From: Cryptomeria japonica | Taxonomy: Eukaryota > Streptophyta > Pinopsida > Cupressales > Cupressaceae | Length of the DNA: 64,000 nucleotides | Reading direction: 5' to 3' | NCBI RefSeq assembly: GCF_030272615.1 | Contig: NC_081408.1 | Coordinates: 66,476,546 to 66,540,545, forward strand | Made by a program: the position numbers and the translations under genes | Notes under the pieces: model-generated | Told to the model about the DNA's origin: nothing | The model's database searches: none | Seen by the model: the letters and a program-made list of their open reading frames with translations, nothing else | Part shown: positions 10,836 to 23,316 of the stretch, one piece after another | Position numbering within the stretch: the first letter of the stretch is position 1 | How the letters are laid out: each line of letters opens with the position of its first letter

Positions 10836-12508
10836 TGTAGCGTCGTAAATTGTACGCACTTGCTAGGGTGGTACAATTTCACACCTAGTTTAGCACCCAC
10901 CTTGGCGCATTTTGTATTTTGCATTGCATTTCCCCTTTAGCACTTAATTAATCAAATTAATTAGGTCTAAGGTTCTATTTTATCATCTTCCATATCATAA
11001 AACTGGGCCCTTTCATTAAAGTGTGCCCCTTTCAATTTATTCCTCCAATACATCATTTAATCAAAAACCCTAATTAGGTCCTATTTTGAACTTGGGGGCT
11101 TGGTTTCGGGGGTCAAAACATCTCGAAATCACCTGTAACTTCGGGATTCTCTCTAAAATCATCATATCCGACGGCCCTGAAAATTTGGTGAAAAGTTGTT
11201 AGGACCGTGGCGCCCGGTGCACATGGTCCCGGACATTTTTCCCAAAATTTTAGGAGCACGATCCAATCATAAAATAAAGCTTAACCCCAAGAAATTGGTG
11301 GGATATTCAATCTCTAGGTCGGCCAAAATTCGAAATTACGACCTAGGGTTTCATACATAAGAGCTCTCTTTCTTCATTTGAAAGGATCCGATTTTTGGCT
11401 TTGAGGGACCTTCTATGCAGCGAAAGAGCAGATCTTTGAAGACTTCAATAACATTCAACATCCATCTATCAAGCATTTATCAATTTCATTCATACATTTA
11501 GGGCTTTGAAGACATTGAAGAACAATAGGAGATTACCGACTGAAGATTGGCTTGTACTCCTCCCTTGAGGGTTGGGTATGATTTCATGTTGTTTTCATGT
11601 CTTTGCATAAGCTTCACTATATCCTTTATTCATGCTTTAGATCACTTTGCATCTTGATTTAGAGCATTCACACTATCATTTACAAGCAATTAGGGTTTAC
11701 TTTCTAGGTTGCTCTAGTTTGCCTTCTTGCATTTTAGGACCTTACACACACACTAGGTCTGCACACACAATACATTTTACAATACAACTTGGCTATTCAT
11801 GGTGGTGGAAATCACCGAAGTGGGGGTTTGACTAAGGCAAAACCCTATATAGCCGCCCACCACACCTTTTCAGATATAAGTGCAGGTTTCGGAATTCGGA
11901 CGACGCCGCAAGTTATAGATCCGGAAGAAGCAGACGGAGACCGAACAACACACCAAATCTCAAAGCAAAAGACCAGGACAGGGGCGTGGGGCACCCTGGT
12001 CCTACCAGGATAGGGGCGCTGGGCGCCCTGGTCCCTGGGACAGAGGCGCTGGGTGCCCTGGTCCTCCTGACAGACATCATTTTCAGCGTTTTTGACAGCT
12101 TTTTCCAAAGTGCCAAAACAGCAATTTCCAGAGCAGTTTCAGGGGCAGAATCAGGATAGTGGCGCCTGCACCCCCGTCCCGAACATTTTTAGTCAGATTT
12201 TAACTCCGGGTATGCATTTTCATTCTTGTCTTATCCTTGTGTTTACAGCTTTCCATCATTTAAGTTCAATTCTGTAATCTTGTTATTAGTTCATACTTGC
12301 ACTTTGGGGTTAGGGATTGAACTTGCATCATTTCATCTTTCAATTACAACAAAGGAATAGAAATCCTAATAGGTAGCCCGTGGCTCTCTCTTCCACAAGA
12401 AGAAGTAGCCAATTGTGTGATACCTCTAGGCTCTTTCCTATTCCACAAGTGTGTGGTTGAAAGTGAGATTAGGGCATGTTTGCTTAGTGTCACTTTTTCT
12501 CCCACACA
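10836..12508 (+). repeat. 3' LTR of Gypsy A
   Basis: A 1673-bp direct copy of 3942-5614 with about 31 mismatches and no indels. It keeps the TATA-like box and the GC-rich triplicate (about 11983-12067). It ends CCCACACA and is followed by actta, a near match to the acttc before the 5' LTR. Confidence 0.92.
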
Positions 12509-12513
12509 ACTTA

Positions 12514-12631
12514 TTTCAATTTTGTTTATACCGGTTGGTGTATGCATGTGTTATTAAGGCTATAATTTACTATTCCAGTATAGGAGTGATTCACCCCCCC
12601 CCTCTCAGTGTTACTGGTTTCCAATAATTTT
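12514..12631 (+). repeat. Right part of Copia LTR F
   Basis: Continues the interrupted LTR after Gypsy A. It holds GTGATTCACCCCCCCCC followed by CTCTCAGTGTTACTGG, matching the LTR end of Copia J at about 63067-63100. A clear PBS does not follow: the next bases, TGGTTAAGC, fit it poorly. The right edge is approximate. Confidence 0.5.
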
Positions 12632-13390
12632 TGGTTAAGCTCAATACGAGAGGACTAAATCCTCTTACATAAACCCAATTTGATCTTCAATGATCAACCA
12701 ACTCCTCTGCCTAAATGATATTACATTATTCACACATTACATTCCTTGACCATGACATCGTACATTAACCATGATGATCTACATTGAGATATTACAGCTA
12801 TTTATACAAACCCCTCAACTATAAATAATCAGGTCAACCACCAGACAATAAACCAATTATATAATTATAAACCATGTTAGCCTTAGACAAAACAAATAAT
12901 ATCAAACACATAAGACATCCCAAAAATACATCAACGGGTCATTTTCACACATTATATAAAAGTCGGTCGATAACCTAGATCAACTGAGACCAAGTATAGG
13001 TCCATATGCCACAACAATGATCTCCAACCACTAAGTCTCGAATGTGATCACCAACATCATTGTGAAATTCTACCAGAAGCAGCACCAACACCACTTATGG
13101 AATTCATCAAAGATCTCCATCAAAAGCTCTATCGGTGAAACCCTTGTTGGAACTAGAAACCAATCTTCTAGGTAAACATAATAGCATTCAATCTCTAGAC
13201 CAAAACAATTTGTCCAAATGTGAGTATAAGTATCATGAACAATCAAATTCCATCATTAGACTATATTGGAGTCTATTAGATCATGTCAAATCCAAGTTAA
13301 CCAAAAACTAAGCTTATCCAAACAACTAGTGTTGACATCAATGACAAAACATCAATGCAACACATAAAAAATTCCTTCAAATGACCAACA
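12632..13390 (-). repeat. Probable 3' LTR of Copia E (minus strand)
   Basis: The minus strand begins TGTTGGTCATTTGAAGG at 13390, right after a purine tract, and includes TTTTGTCATTGATGTCAA, a phrase shared with LTR H. A TATAAATAG-like box lies near 12800. The left edge at 12632 (plus-strand TGG) is only a best guess because no second copy is visible. Confidence 0.55.
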
Positions 13391-13404
13391 ATGTCCCCCT
13401 TTGT
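13391..13404 (-). other. Polypurine tract of Copia E
   Basis: The minus strand reads ACAAAGGGGGACAT immediately before the LTR start TGTTGG, the usual arrangement in plant Copia elements. Further purine-rich AGGGGGAGT runs follow at about 13500-13640, common in Copia 3' untranslated regions. Confidence 0.7.
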
Positions 13405-13744
13405 AATTGATGGCAACACTAGATATGAAAAACATTTAAGTACCAAGAAATATTAAACAAGTTTTCCCCTGTGGAAGATAACCAACAAATCTCCCCAAAA
13501 TAGCTCTGAATATCAATATCACTCCCCTTTTTACTTTCTTTTTCACATCAATATCACTCCCCCTTTGACATCAATGCCACAAATCTGACATAAATATCAA
13601 AGTAAAAACATAAGCCTCTGAATCACAAAGCTGACTACTCCCCCTGAGTAGTAGCATCCCACATTAGTACCAGAATGAATAGTATCTCTGATAGTGCATG
13701 TCGGACCGATGCCAAGCTGCATCAATCAACTCTCTATCCGAGGG

Positions 13745-14496
13745 GAAGAAACTCCCAATCTATCTCACAAGTACTCAAATGATTCCTTGGATAAAGGTTT
13801 AGTGAAAATATTTGTAATCTACTCTTTAGTGTTCACATAAACCAGTCTAACTTTATTTTCTTCCACCTTATGCTTCAAAATGTTATACAGTTTGATAGAT
13901 ATGTGTTTTGTTTTAGAATGAAATACCGAATTCTTTGATATATCTATAGCAATAGAGTTATCATAGTAAATAACTACTGGTGCATCACAATCCACCTTTA
14001 TATCCTTCAACATTTTCTTTGTCCATAAAACTTGTGTATAGTTAGTAGCAATAGAAACATACTCAGCATTAGCATTAGATAAATAAGTACATGACTATTT
14101 CTTGCCGATCCATGAAACCAACTTCTTTCCAAGAAAGAAAGCTCCACCAGAAGTACTTTTCCTATCATCAACATCTCTTGCCCAATTTGCATCTGTATAT
14201 GCACATAAGGTAAAGTTATTATCCTTAGGGTACCATAAGCCATATTCCAATGTGCCTTGCAAGTATTTAAAAATCCTTTTCACCGCCATCTCATGACTTT
14301 CTCTAGGATCACTCTAAAATCTTGAAACAATACAAACAACATTCATAATGTCAGGCCTAGTCTGAGTCAAATAAAGCAGACCTCCAATCATAGGTTCGTA
14401 TCTTGTAGTATTTATGGGTGCAGAAACATCTTTTCTTGTCAATTTCTCACTTCTAACCATAGGAGTACTTACCGGTTTAGAATCTCCAATACCAAT
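13745..14496 (-). pseudogene. Copia E pol, RNase H part
   Basis: Minus-strand peptides in Copia order: LLYLTQTRPDIM (end of reverse transcriptase), then IFKYLQGTLEYGLWY, YTDANWARDVDDRKSTSGG and the RNase H segment YYDNSIAIDISKN with SKTKHI, then NIFTKPLSKESFEYL. Stops interrupt it, for example TAG after VNTKE where Gln is usual and TGA after FEYL where Arg is usual; both are one C-to-T step from the expected codon. It stops at Gypsy B (14497) and resumes at 24483. The element is dead. Confidence 0.88.
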
Positions 14497-15695
14497 TGTA
14501 TACACCTAAAATTGGCTATGAGAAATTAAATGAATATTTTATATTTATTTAATAATTATTCATCTATTAAATAGTTAATTTGAAAAGATTAATTTATTTA
14601 ATTCATTTTCATGTCTTTCTATTAATTAATATTTTATTAATTAATTCATCTATATTATTCCTCTATTTAATTAAATATCTAAATATTTGATTATTCCTCT
14701 AACCAAGTTAATTAAATATCCAATATTTAATTATCTCCTCCAAAGCAAATAAATATCTAATATTTAATAATTATTCTCCTATCCTATAGTCTCAAATATT
14801 AAATAATTCTCAAAATTATTTAATCCCTTTTCCAACTCACCCTCCATCTCCACTTCATCTTCCCTTTGCCAACTCATCAAACATGTGGCTAAAGAAATTA
14901 ATATTCCTTAAATATTAATTCATGATTTATCTTCAATTTCCAAACTTAATAAAAATTGTGTACGTACACATATTTCATAACCATTTCCTATATTCTCTCC
15001 AACACCCCCTACATCTTGGGAAGGACTTGAGTCCACCTATCCTACCATGCCTAAATTTCTTCCAACCATCTCTAGATTCCCTCAGTCAACAACCCAGTCA
15101 AGGTGAGATGAGTGACACTTGTCTTCTCCTCCCCCCTTTCTCTCAACCTTCACCTATGCTCACAACCATTCAAATCTGCAGATCTGATCAAGACCATTGA
15201 TCTGAGCCACATCATCTTATCCTCTCAAAGTCTATAAAATCAAGAGGTTTAGTTGAGAGAGGGTGAGACTTCAAGAGACTTCAAATGCATTTTGCAAGCT
15301 AATCATATGCATCCGTGAGTTTTTGAAGCAATTAGCAAATAGAAAATATTATTTTAGCAATATAATCATATATCATTTTAGCATAATCATTTTAGCATAA
15401 TCATGTAGCTTTGCATATCATAGTACGAGTTAACTACAAGTTATCAGTCCATTCTTCATATGCCATCTTGGAAGCCAATAGTGCATTGTCTGAGAGCACA
15501 CCATCTGCAACCTTGAATAGTGGAGTTAGGACAAAATGAGACATAAGCCATGAAGGTGAAATAGTGTTTTATTTTAATATTTATTTCATACAGTTTCATT
15601 GGTGGATTTTGGATTTCCTGTATGCATTTCCATTGTATTTTGTGAAACTAACTTATTGTAGGTAACATTCTAAGGATAAAATTCAAGCTCACACA
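14497..15695 (+). repeat. 5' LTR of Gypsy B
   Basis: 1199 bp, closely similar to the 3' copy. The 38-bp length difference is mainly extra copies of ATTTTAGCATAATCAT at about 15350-15405. The first 350 bp are extremely AT-rich with repeated ATTTAATTAA words. A TATA-like CTATAAAATC lies near 15231. Confidence 0.9.
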
Positions 15696-15698
15696 TTT

Positions 15699-15719
15699 TG
15701 GTGCCCACCGTGGGGCTGG
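15699..15719 (+). other. Primer-binding site of Gypsy B
   Basis: TGGTGCCCACCGTGGGGCTG three bases after the LTR. The same core, GCACCCACCGTGGGGCTC, follows the 5' LTR of element C with changes, which supports a shared primer tRNA. Confidence 0.75.
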
Positions 15720-15811
15720 ACCTCGCATATATCTTTAAAAATCTTGCAAAAAATAAAATTAACATATTTGTAATGCAGATTCACACATGTGTGAATTTTG
15801 ATAGTGCTTTT

Positions 15812-16090
15812 GCATCTTAGGTTAGCACTTTTGCATAATTGGTTAGCGCATATGTCATGTAGGTTAGCACTTTTGTCTAAAAATTAGCGCTTTTGCATAA
15901 TTGGTTAGCGCATATGTCATGTAGGTTAGCGCTTTTGTCTAAAAATCACCACTTTTGCATCATAGGTTAGCACTTTTGCATCATAGGTTAGCACTTTTGT
16001 AATGCAAGTTAGCGCATTTGACAGAAGGGTTAGTGCATTTGACAATTGTTTTAGTGCATATGTTCTCTAAGATAGCGCATTTGAAACAGA
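15812..16090 (+). repeat. Minisatellite just inside Gypsy B 5' end
   Basis: About a dozen imperfect 20- to 21-bp units of the type GGTTAGCRCTTTTGCATAAT or GGTTAGCGCATATGTCATGT stand in tandem. They lie in the leader where a packaging signal would be expected. The function is unknown. Confidence 0.8.
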
Positions 16091-18041
16091 GTGCAAAATT
16101 TTTAATCAAATCTTGAAATTAGGCTTGTGCATAGGTAATATATATGGAATATAACATTGACATTTCCTCTTCTCTTTTATCCTTCTTATACTTTAAGTTA
16201 TATTCCATATATATTGTCAAGATGTTTGAGAGGGGTTTCAAACCTCTAGGAGTTATAATGCAAAATCTAGTTTTTGGAAGATCTTCCAAATTTCAAACTT
16301 AGTCAAATTTCAGGGCATTTCGGAATCAGGAGTAAAAAAAAATTGTAACCACGATTTGAAATTAGGCTTGTGGAAGCCCACCTAAGGTTTTGAATTTTCA
16401 CTAACTTCTTTTTTTATTGCAGGTTTCTAACAATTTCTTGCAGATTTGGAGGAGTTAAGTTAGGATTTAGTGATTTCTTTTCTAGCTTTGTCAAAGTTGG
16501 TTAAAAAGAACTCATATTTTTTTTTGGGTAATAAGAACTTCATTTTTAAATTTGGTGTTCTAAAAAATACCTCACTTGTTTTTGGGCTCTAAAAATAATC
16601 ACATATGCAAGGTAAAAAGAACAACAAATCAGATATTTACTTTCTTGCAAAGTTAGGACATTCACACTTTAAATCTTGGGCTCTAAAAAGAACAATAATC
16701 TTTTATTTTCTTGCAAAAGTAAAAAGAACAATCAATCTTATATTTTTCAAGTTAAAAAGAACAATCAACTTGTCCATTCTTATGAAGCAAGTTACCTTTT
16801 GCAACGATTTTCATTTTGTTGACCAGGATTTCCAATTCCTAGTTTAGAAAATCATTTGCTATGTGGGGCTAAAATAAACACCATGCTTGTTGGAGCAACA
16901 TCTCCAAGTAGAGGATAAATCACATTACTATGGAAAGTTAAAAAGAACACTTATATTCTATGTCTCGAAAGTGGTAGGTATATGCTCTCCACTTAATTGG
17001 GTGATCAAAAAGCCAAACCCACTCTTTTACACTTTCTTTACTTTCAAGCAATTAATCCTTTAGAGGGACTGCCTTCCCGAGCTGCCTTGAGGGGGCCAGT
17101 GAGAGGGGAATGACCTAAAGTGGAAATGAGCTAACACCAAGTCCTTCCAATCCACTATAAATAAATCATGTTTGTGACAAAAGTCCCAAACAACATGTGC
17201 TGATAAGTTCATACCGACACTATGTTTCCCCATAAACCCTAGGAGCGTAACCTCTATAGGTTGGGAGCCTTCTGTATTTACATAGCTGAAAGTGCCACAT
17301 GTATGGCCACATGACTGGAAGCCTTTACTAAAATCTATTTGTACTAGTTGCCAAAAAACCTTCTAGTTGTTGGCACAGGAGGTCGGACCTCTGAAGCGGC
17401 TCACACACATACGGTTCCTAGTAGAGATATAAAGTTTGCCATGAGGAGATTTTATGGAAACTGGTGCCTGACTGCCCCGAAGAAGTGAGTGCCAAGGGTG
17501 GAGCCAGTGGGATCAAGCATCTAAATATCCTCTTTGAATAGCGTAGCCTCGAGGGAAACCCCATGTGAGATTCAACAACTATTGTCTCAGCTTGCCATAA
17601 GATTTGTACTTGCTTGTGCATTTTGTTTATTAAACATTGTGTCTTCTATGTTTGTAACATGTTCCAAATGGTCAAAAATTGAAGAAGATTATCATCTACA
17701 AGTGAGCAAAAATCCCAACAAATTGCTGAAAAAAAATTGATTAAAAGGGTAATACAAAGGCTTTCCAACATTTGAAACACTAGATCAAACCAAGTGATCA
17801 AGAGTATATCATCCAACTATCTCAAAGGATAACAATACCTAGCTAGGTATTCAAGTTATTCAAGTCAAGTTTTTATATCAAGAGACTTTATCCATATAAT
17901 TTGACATACTTTGTCATAGGGGCCTATCGAACAAACCCTCTATTTGACTTAGTGAGCTTGAGTATCCAAAACAATGTATCCATTAAGTCATAAACATCAA
18001 CCTATCTAAACTAAAACTTTGATCGCTCATGTGATCATCCC
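16091..18041 (+). other. Leader region of Gypsy B without a gene
   Basis: AT-rich leader with short A-rich repeats (AAAAAGAACAATCAA type, 16600-16780). A segment near 17090-17180 (CAGTGAGAGGGGAATGACC) resembles 29310-29390 in element C. No long reading frame. Confidence 0.6.
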
Positions 18042-18749
18042 TTGTCACTTGAGAAAGAAGAAGCTTATTCAAAGGAAATGAGTCCTAGCCTAAATCAAGA
18101 TCAATATATCATGGCTCTCCAATCTAATCCCATTTTTTATCAAGATCCTACCTATCAAGAATCTTATGATGATCCCCTAAAATTATTGTACTCCATCCAT
18201 GGTGATCCCCTTTTATCTCAAGAGAAGAGTCTCATTCAACATCCACCTCCTAAGCAAGAGCATGACATCCCTTCCATCTCCTTCACTAATCTAATTCAAA
18301 ATCAAGAGAAAAGCACAAACTCAAATGATCCTACTCCAAGTCAAGATCAGGATCAAGAAAACTCTTCATCCTCCAAATCCATTTTAGGTCCTTTCATTCC
18401 AAATTCAATCTATTCATCCTCCAAATCCATTTTAGGTCCTTCCGTTCCAAAGTCAAACTCTTCATCCTCCAAATCCATTTTAGGTCCTTTCATTCCAAAT
18501 TCAAACTCTTCATACTCCAAATCCATTTTAGGTTCTTTCATTCCAAAGTCAATCTCTTCATCCTCCAAATCCATTTTAGGTCCTTTCATTCCAAAGTCAA
18601 AATCTTCATACTCCAAATCCATTTTAGGTCCTTTCATTCCAAAGTCAAACTCTTCACCCTCCAAATCCATTTTAGGTCCTTTCATTCTAAATTCAAACTC
18701 TTCATCCCTTCCATCCATCCATTGTTCCATCACCTCAAATGATCCATAA
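18042..18749 (+). CDS. Gag-like protein of Gypsy B with seven 16-residue repeats
   Basis: 235-residue frame. The first 110 residues align by eye with residues about 115-230 of the element C protein (NQDQ, then ESYDDPL against ESHDDPL, then DPLLSQEKS against DPLPSQEKT). Then come seven units of SSSSKSILGPFIPKSN type encoded by 48-bp repeats (18366-18701). C has only a single PSILGPYIPPS at the matching place. The protein is Pro/Ser-rich and has no enzyme motif. The minus-strand frame over the same repeats is a shadow. Function unknown; Gag-derived is my inference from position. Confidence 0.65.
   Translation: MSLEKEEAYSKEMSPSLNQDQYIMALQSNPIFYQDPTYQESYDDPLKLLYSIHGDPLLSQEKSLIQHPPPKQEHDIPSISFTNLIQNQEKSTNSNDPTPSQDQDQENSSSSKSILGPFIPNSIYSSSKSILGPSVPKSNSSSSKSILGPFIPNSNSSYSKSILGSFIPKSISSSSKSILGPFIPKSKSSYSKSILGPFIPKSNSSPSKSILGPFILNSNSSSLPSIHCSITSNDP
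18366..18701 (+). repeat. Seven 48-bp tandem repeats inside the Gypsy B ORF
   Basis: Units begin TCATCCTCCAAATCCATTTT. All are in phase with the reading frame, so the copy number can change without a frameshift. Confidence 0.93.
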
Positions 18750-18843
18750 GAAAGATTAACAAAGGCACACACCTTTTAACTTCTTTCAAACAACTATCTA
18801 TAATCTTTTCAAAACTATTCTTCCATCATTTTCTTTATCTATT

Positions 18844-19044
18844 TTGGGTTCTTATGTCCCAAAATTCATTTTTCCTCCATATCTTCATTACTTCTTAAGT
18901 TGTGTACCAACACTCATCTTGAATACATCTCCATCTATCCTCATGCAAATCTTCAAACATTCTATCTATTATCCAACACATTCTTTCCTATCCTTCCATC
19001 CCTTTCATTCAATCCTTTGCATAAATTCATCATCTGTGAAATAG
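18844..19044 (+). pseudogene. Downstream remnant of the Gag-like frame in Gypsy B
   Basis: 66 codons beginning MGSYVPKF. They match the element C stretch 32457-32747 in order: SYAPKF, PPYVHH, RCVPMLIF, HPIHYPTPLF against SYVPKF, PPYLHY, SCVPTLIL, HSIYYPTHSF. It is separated from the 18042 frame by stops, so the original protein was longer. Confidence 0.5.
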
Positions 19045-20585
19045 GCATTTGTGTCATTTTGTCACATGCTTGCCCATGCTTGAATATCATGTTCAGTCCT
19101 TTTCCTAGATATCAATTCATGATACACTTTAGAATCTGAGGTTGTTCCTCTTTAACATTATCTTTTGGTTGGGATACACACTCAATCCAGAAAAGAACCA
19201 CTTATCATATCTTGGTACCGACATCTTTTGATTACTATATCTCATACACTTAATCAATTGCTCTAAATCATTGTGATTTCTTAGTCAAAGACATGGCTAG
19301 TGAAAAATCTAAAATCTTACTTCAACGCCACTGTAATTATCAGACCCATGTAAGTTTCATTACTTACAAGCCAATGCAATCAAAATAAGAAAAGAAAAAG
19401 ACAATATCAAAAGATCCAAAGCATGATGAGGAAAAGAAATATCTAAAAGCAAAAAAAAAATGAAATATCAAAAGCTTGGCTATGGGAAAATGCGAGTAAC
19501 TCCATCAAGGCTATGGATGCCTGGCTAGCAATAGAGCAATATTTGTGATATTACAGTGATAACCTCATTGGAGCTATGGATTCTTGTTGGCAGCGAGGCT
19601 CTATCTAGGATGCTTTTGAAGTTAGGGTAACTCATGTAGCTAGCTACATTGGATTCTAAAGTTTACAATGATCATATGGGCCAAAATGAACCCAATTGCA
19701 CACACATAGGTAATCAAAGACTAAGTACCTTGATCCAATTTGGGATTCTTCTTTCCTTTTGAGTCTACTCCCTAGTTGTTAGATATGTTTGGTTGAATTT
19801 ATTAGAGGTTCTAAGTTTGGATTGGGTCTCTATCTTTGAGAAGTTCGAGAACACTTATCCAGGTGGTGCTAAATATTGTGACAATCTTACATATCACCTC
19901 TTTACAAATGGAGACATCTATACTTGGGGTCAAAATTCTATCCACTCTATTCTTCATACCACATCTCCCATTATCCTTCCTCTAGTATCCATTACTCTAT
20001 CTAAATTCATCCAGTGCTATCTATGATCTTGCTTCATGCTAATCTATACCATATATCCTAACTATTCATTTCTTCCATCATCTATCACTATCTATGATCT
20101 TGTTTCTCCTATCCATATCCCCTTTTACATCCTTGATCTTGATCAAAAATAAGGACAAAAACATGATTTCAAAAAAATCTCTTCACGTGTCTCCTCATAA
20201 GCTACCTCCATCTTTCACCCATTCATCTTTAACTCAATAATTCATCCATTCCTTGTCTTGCTATACATTAGGGAAACCAAATACATCTTTCTTCTAATCC
20301 ATAAAGCTCAAAAAATAAAAAATGTCCAAAAAACTAAAAAAAAAAAGAACAAAATGGAAAATCAAAGCATTAGCGCATGACCCATCCATCAAATCAATAA
20401 TATGAAAACTATCAAAGTTTACAATCAAACTGAATCAATCATCGATTATCAAATCTATCAAATCAAATTGAAGCAAATTAAGCTATCAAATCATTTAAAA
20501 AAAAAAACCAATCAATCATGGTTTTCTATCAATCACTGAGTTCAATCAAAACTTTGCTACGCTCTTGCATTAGAAACTAAATCAG
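19045..20585 (+). other. Non-coding interior of Gypsy B
   Basis: No supported gene. Short T/C-rich phrases such as CTATCTATGATCTTG repeat at about 20010-20110. A-rich runs lie near 20310-20350. Confidence 0.6.
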
Positions 20586-20935
20586 TTCCTTAGAGCCAAT
20601 CAAATCTATCAAGCAATCAAGCAATCTATCAAGCAATCAAGCTAATCAAGCAATCAAGCAAGCTAATCAAGCAATCTATCAAGCAATCTATCAAGCAATC
20701 AAGCTAACCAAGCAATCTATCAAGCAATCAAGAAATCTATCAAGCAATCCATCAAGCAATCTATCAATCAATCAAGTTAATCAAGCAGTCTATCAATCAA
20801 ATCAATCAAGAAATCTATCAAGCAATCAAGCAATCTATCAAGCAATCAATCAAGCAATCTATCAAGCAATCAAGCTAATCAAGCAATCTATCCAACAACA
20901 TCAATCAATCAATCAATCAAATGAATCAATCAAGT
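20586..20935 (+). repeat. Low-complexity CAAGCAATCTAT array
   Basis: Dozens of interchanging 8- to 12-bp words (AAGCAATC, TATCAAGC, AATCAATC) with no fixed unit. It is compatible with slippage. It lacks the fixed repeats and unique spacers of a CRISPR array and is in a plant element. Confidence 0.85.
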
Positions 20936-23302
20936 CCTTATTTCATCATACATGTGCATCAAACACATTAAATCTAATCATCAAAGTGATTTTTAGCTTT
21001 TGCACTTATCAAATACGGCAATCAAACTAATCACATGTCTTGTTAATCAATTCATCACTCAAAATCTATCAACATCAATGTGTCTTATATAGGGCTAGGT
21101 ACACTCAAAACTAGACAGATCGGTCTTACATGGAGTACTCACTCTTTGAACCAAACATTCTTACCAATCATCAAACAAATCAGAACAATGACATAGATCA
21201 ATATGACTGCTAGATTCTGTTCTGGGTAGTCTTATCTTTATCAATTGATGGCAAGACATGTTTCATCTCTCAAAAATCAGGAAAGACAAAAAAATCAGAA
21301 AAATAAATCAAAATGTGCAATAATAACAAGTGGTTAAAACCTGGTAAACACATGCCATCTAAAACGTGAGTTCCTACATCTATGAGATCACTTTGTGCAC
21401 CTATCCACTCCATCCTCTCGCATTTATCACTTCCATCTATCTTAGCTTATCCATTCCATCTTTCGCATCCATTTCTCTGAACCATTAGCAAAAAAATATG
21501 CAGCTTACCAATAGTTATAACCTTTTGACATACTTGTCGTAGTCACTATCTTAGATTTTATCAGCATCAATCAATCTACGTTTGTATCCCACTATGGTTT
21601 GGATCTTGATCAATTCATATATCCATAATAAAATCTTTTTATTTCTGTTGGGGGCAAAATCCAAATTCCTTTTGCTAAGGTGATCTTTTGAAATTCAGAA
21701 AATCCAAAAACATTCTAAAAACTTAGAAAAACAAAAAAACACCTAGGGTTTTGAAATATATAACAAGCAACAAAGAAACAAAAATCAAGGCATTTCATCA
21801 ACAACTGAATCATGCAACTCAGAAACTGAAGAATCAACTAGCAAACTATAAAGGATTATGAAAGATCATTCATTAAGATGATTATATCAGTTAATGACCA
21901 TTAGAACATGTGAATGACATACAAGATTTAGTGTTTATATCTTGATTTTATTGCTAATCATGTGCTCTATGTGACTCAAGGATGTCCATGAATAGAGGAG
22001 CTATGATGGGGCATGATTATTTTCTTTGATTGTTGTCTGTGGTTTATCTCTTACTATGGTATAAACTTGTCTCAAGATATGATCAACAAAAGATGAAGGA
22101 GGATGTTCCAAGTCATGCATGAAAGGAGATACTCCTTGTCTGTTCTGCAAGCAATACTCAGGTCAACTTGGTCCATTATATCAAGTTTGTTGTATTAACT
22201 TGCAATATCAAAATCCATGTAAGCAATACTCAGGTCATCTTGAATCATTATGTCAACTTGCTTGTATTTTCTTACAACATTTTAAAGATCAATGATGAAA
22301 ACAAGTACTGCTGCCCGATAGCATATGAAGAATGGCAATAAAAATTTTAGTTAGATCATTTCATTAGCTAATTATTCATTTGCATTATAAGAATTCATGG
22401 TTAGTTGCAATATAACCATATCATTTCATTAGCAGATCAATAGTTATAAATAAAGATTGAGTATACTTGGACAACAAAAACAACTTGCATTTAATCATTA
22501 TAGGCGCATTCATTTTTTTTAGAATCATTTTAATCATTATCGATCTCATTTAGTTGTATATAAATCATTTCATTTCATTTGCATTTGCATTTGCATTTAG
22601 CTTGCATTTCATTCTTGAATGGGATCGTACAAGCTCATCTTATCCAAGGCTAGATCCATCACAAGAATCATTGAAGCATCATCATAAGTGTATACACAAT
22701 CAAACTGATGACTCATCTCTCTCATGATATTGTCAACCTAGTGCCAATCTTATATCACCCCCTCAACTGAATCACCATCAACATATCTACTGATCCTGCA
22801 ACCTGATATCAACAAACTATCAGTTCTTTATCCAATCAATTTTAATCCATTCTATCAATCGATTGCATCTGATCTATCATATCATGTCCTATATAGGATG
22901 TATCCTTCCTAAAACAAGACATTCTGATCACATCTTATATAGGATATATCTTTCCTAAAACCAGATGCTCTTGATCATCTTTGTCTTATATAAGAGGTGT
23001 CATTCCTAAAATCAGACTATATCTAGATCTTATCAATCTCATCTTATCAATAGAAAACTAAACCATTGTGATCAAAGAACTCACACTTTCATCAATCAAA
23101 GTTGCAAAATCAAACCTTTTCTAATCGGGACATCAATCTCATAATCATCCAACTGCTTCGCCAATCAATTATCTCAATTGATCTCCTAAGGAGGCATCAT
23201 CGTACTGCAATTTATCAACCAAGGGTTGGGGTATCCTATCAAACCAATATCATCATCAAATGAAATTATTCTTTGAATCAACGTGTCATCACACCTCACT
23301 TC
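20936..23302 (+). other. Non-coding 3' interior of Gypsy B
   Basis: No long frame. At 22880-23000 the phrase TTATATAGGAT...TTCCTAAAA occurs three times. A related phrase (CACAGGATAGATCGTTCCTGA) is at about 30268 in element C. Confidence 0.6.
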
Positions 23303-23316
23303 AAAGAGGGGCAAAA
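23303..23316 (+). other. Polypurine tract of Gypsy B
   Basis: AAAGAGGGGCAAAA abuts the 3' LTR. The tract of element C is nearly the same (AAAGAGGGACAAA). Confidence 0.85.

Larger units (their letters stand above)
3942..12508 (+). mobile_element. Non-autonomous Gypsy-type LTR retrotransposon A
   Basis: Two directly repeated LTRs of exactly 1673 bp enclose a 5.2-kb interior with PBS, one long ORF and PPT. By eye about 31 substitutions and no indels separate the LTRs (about 98% identity), so the insertion is relatively recent. Flanking bases are acttc (3937-3941) and actta (12509-12513), a 5-bp TSD with one mismatch. The interior encodes Gag-like, retropepsin and G-patch-like sequence but no reverse transcriptase, RNase H or integrase, so it must depend on enzymes supplied in trans. 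It landed inside Copia LTR F. Confidence 0.9.

Noticed and set aside
14922-15200. 92-codon frame repeated at 23742-24020
   Set aside because: Identical position in both LTRs of Gypsy B. It is a duplicate through LTR identity, with no coding sign.
18410-18772. 120-codon minus-strand frame with repeated GMKGPKMDLE phrases
   Set aside because: It is the antisense shadow of the 48-bp repeats of the B protein. An in-phase 48-bp repeat keeps the opposite strand open as well.
20586-20935. CRISPR-like short repeats
   Set aside because: Words of 8-12 bp merge without fixed repeats or unique spacers, and the setting is a plant retroelement. This is low-complexity sequence.
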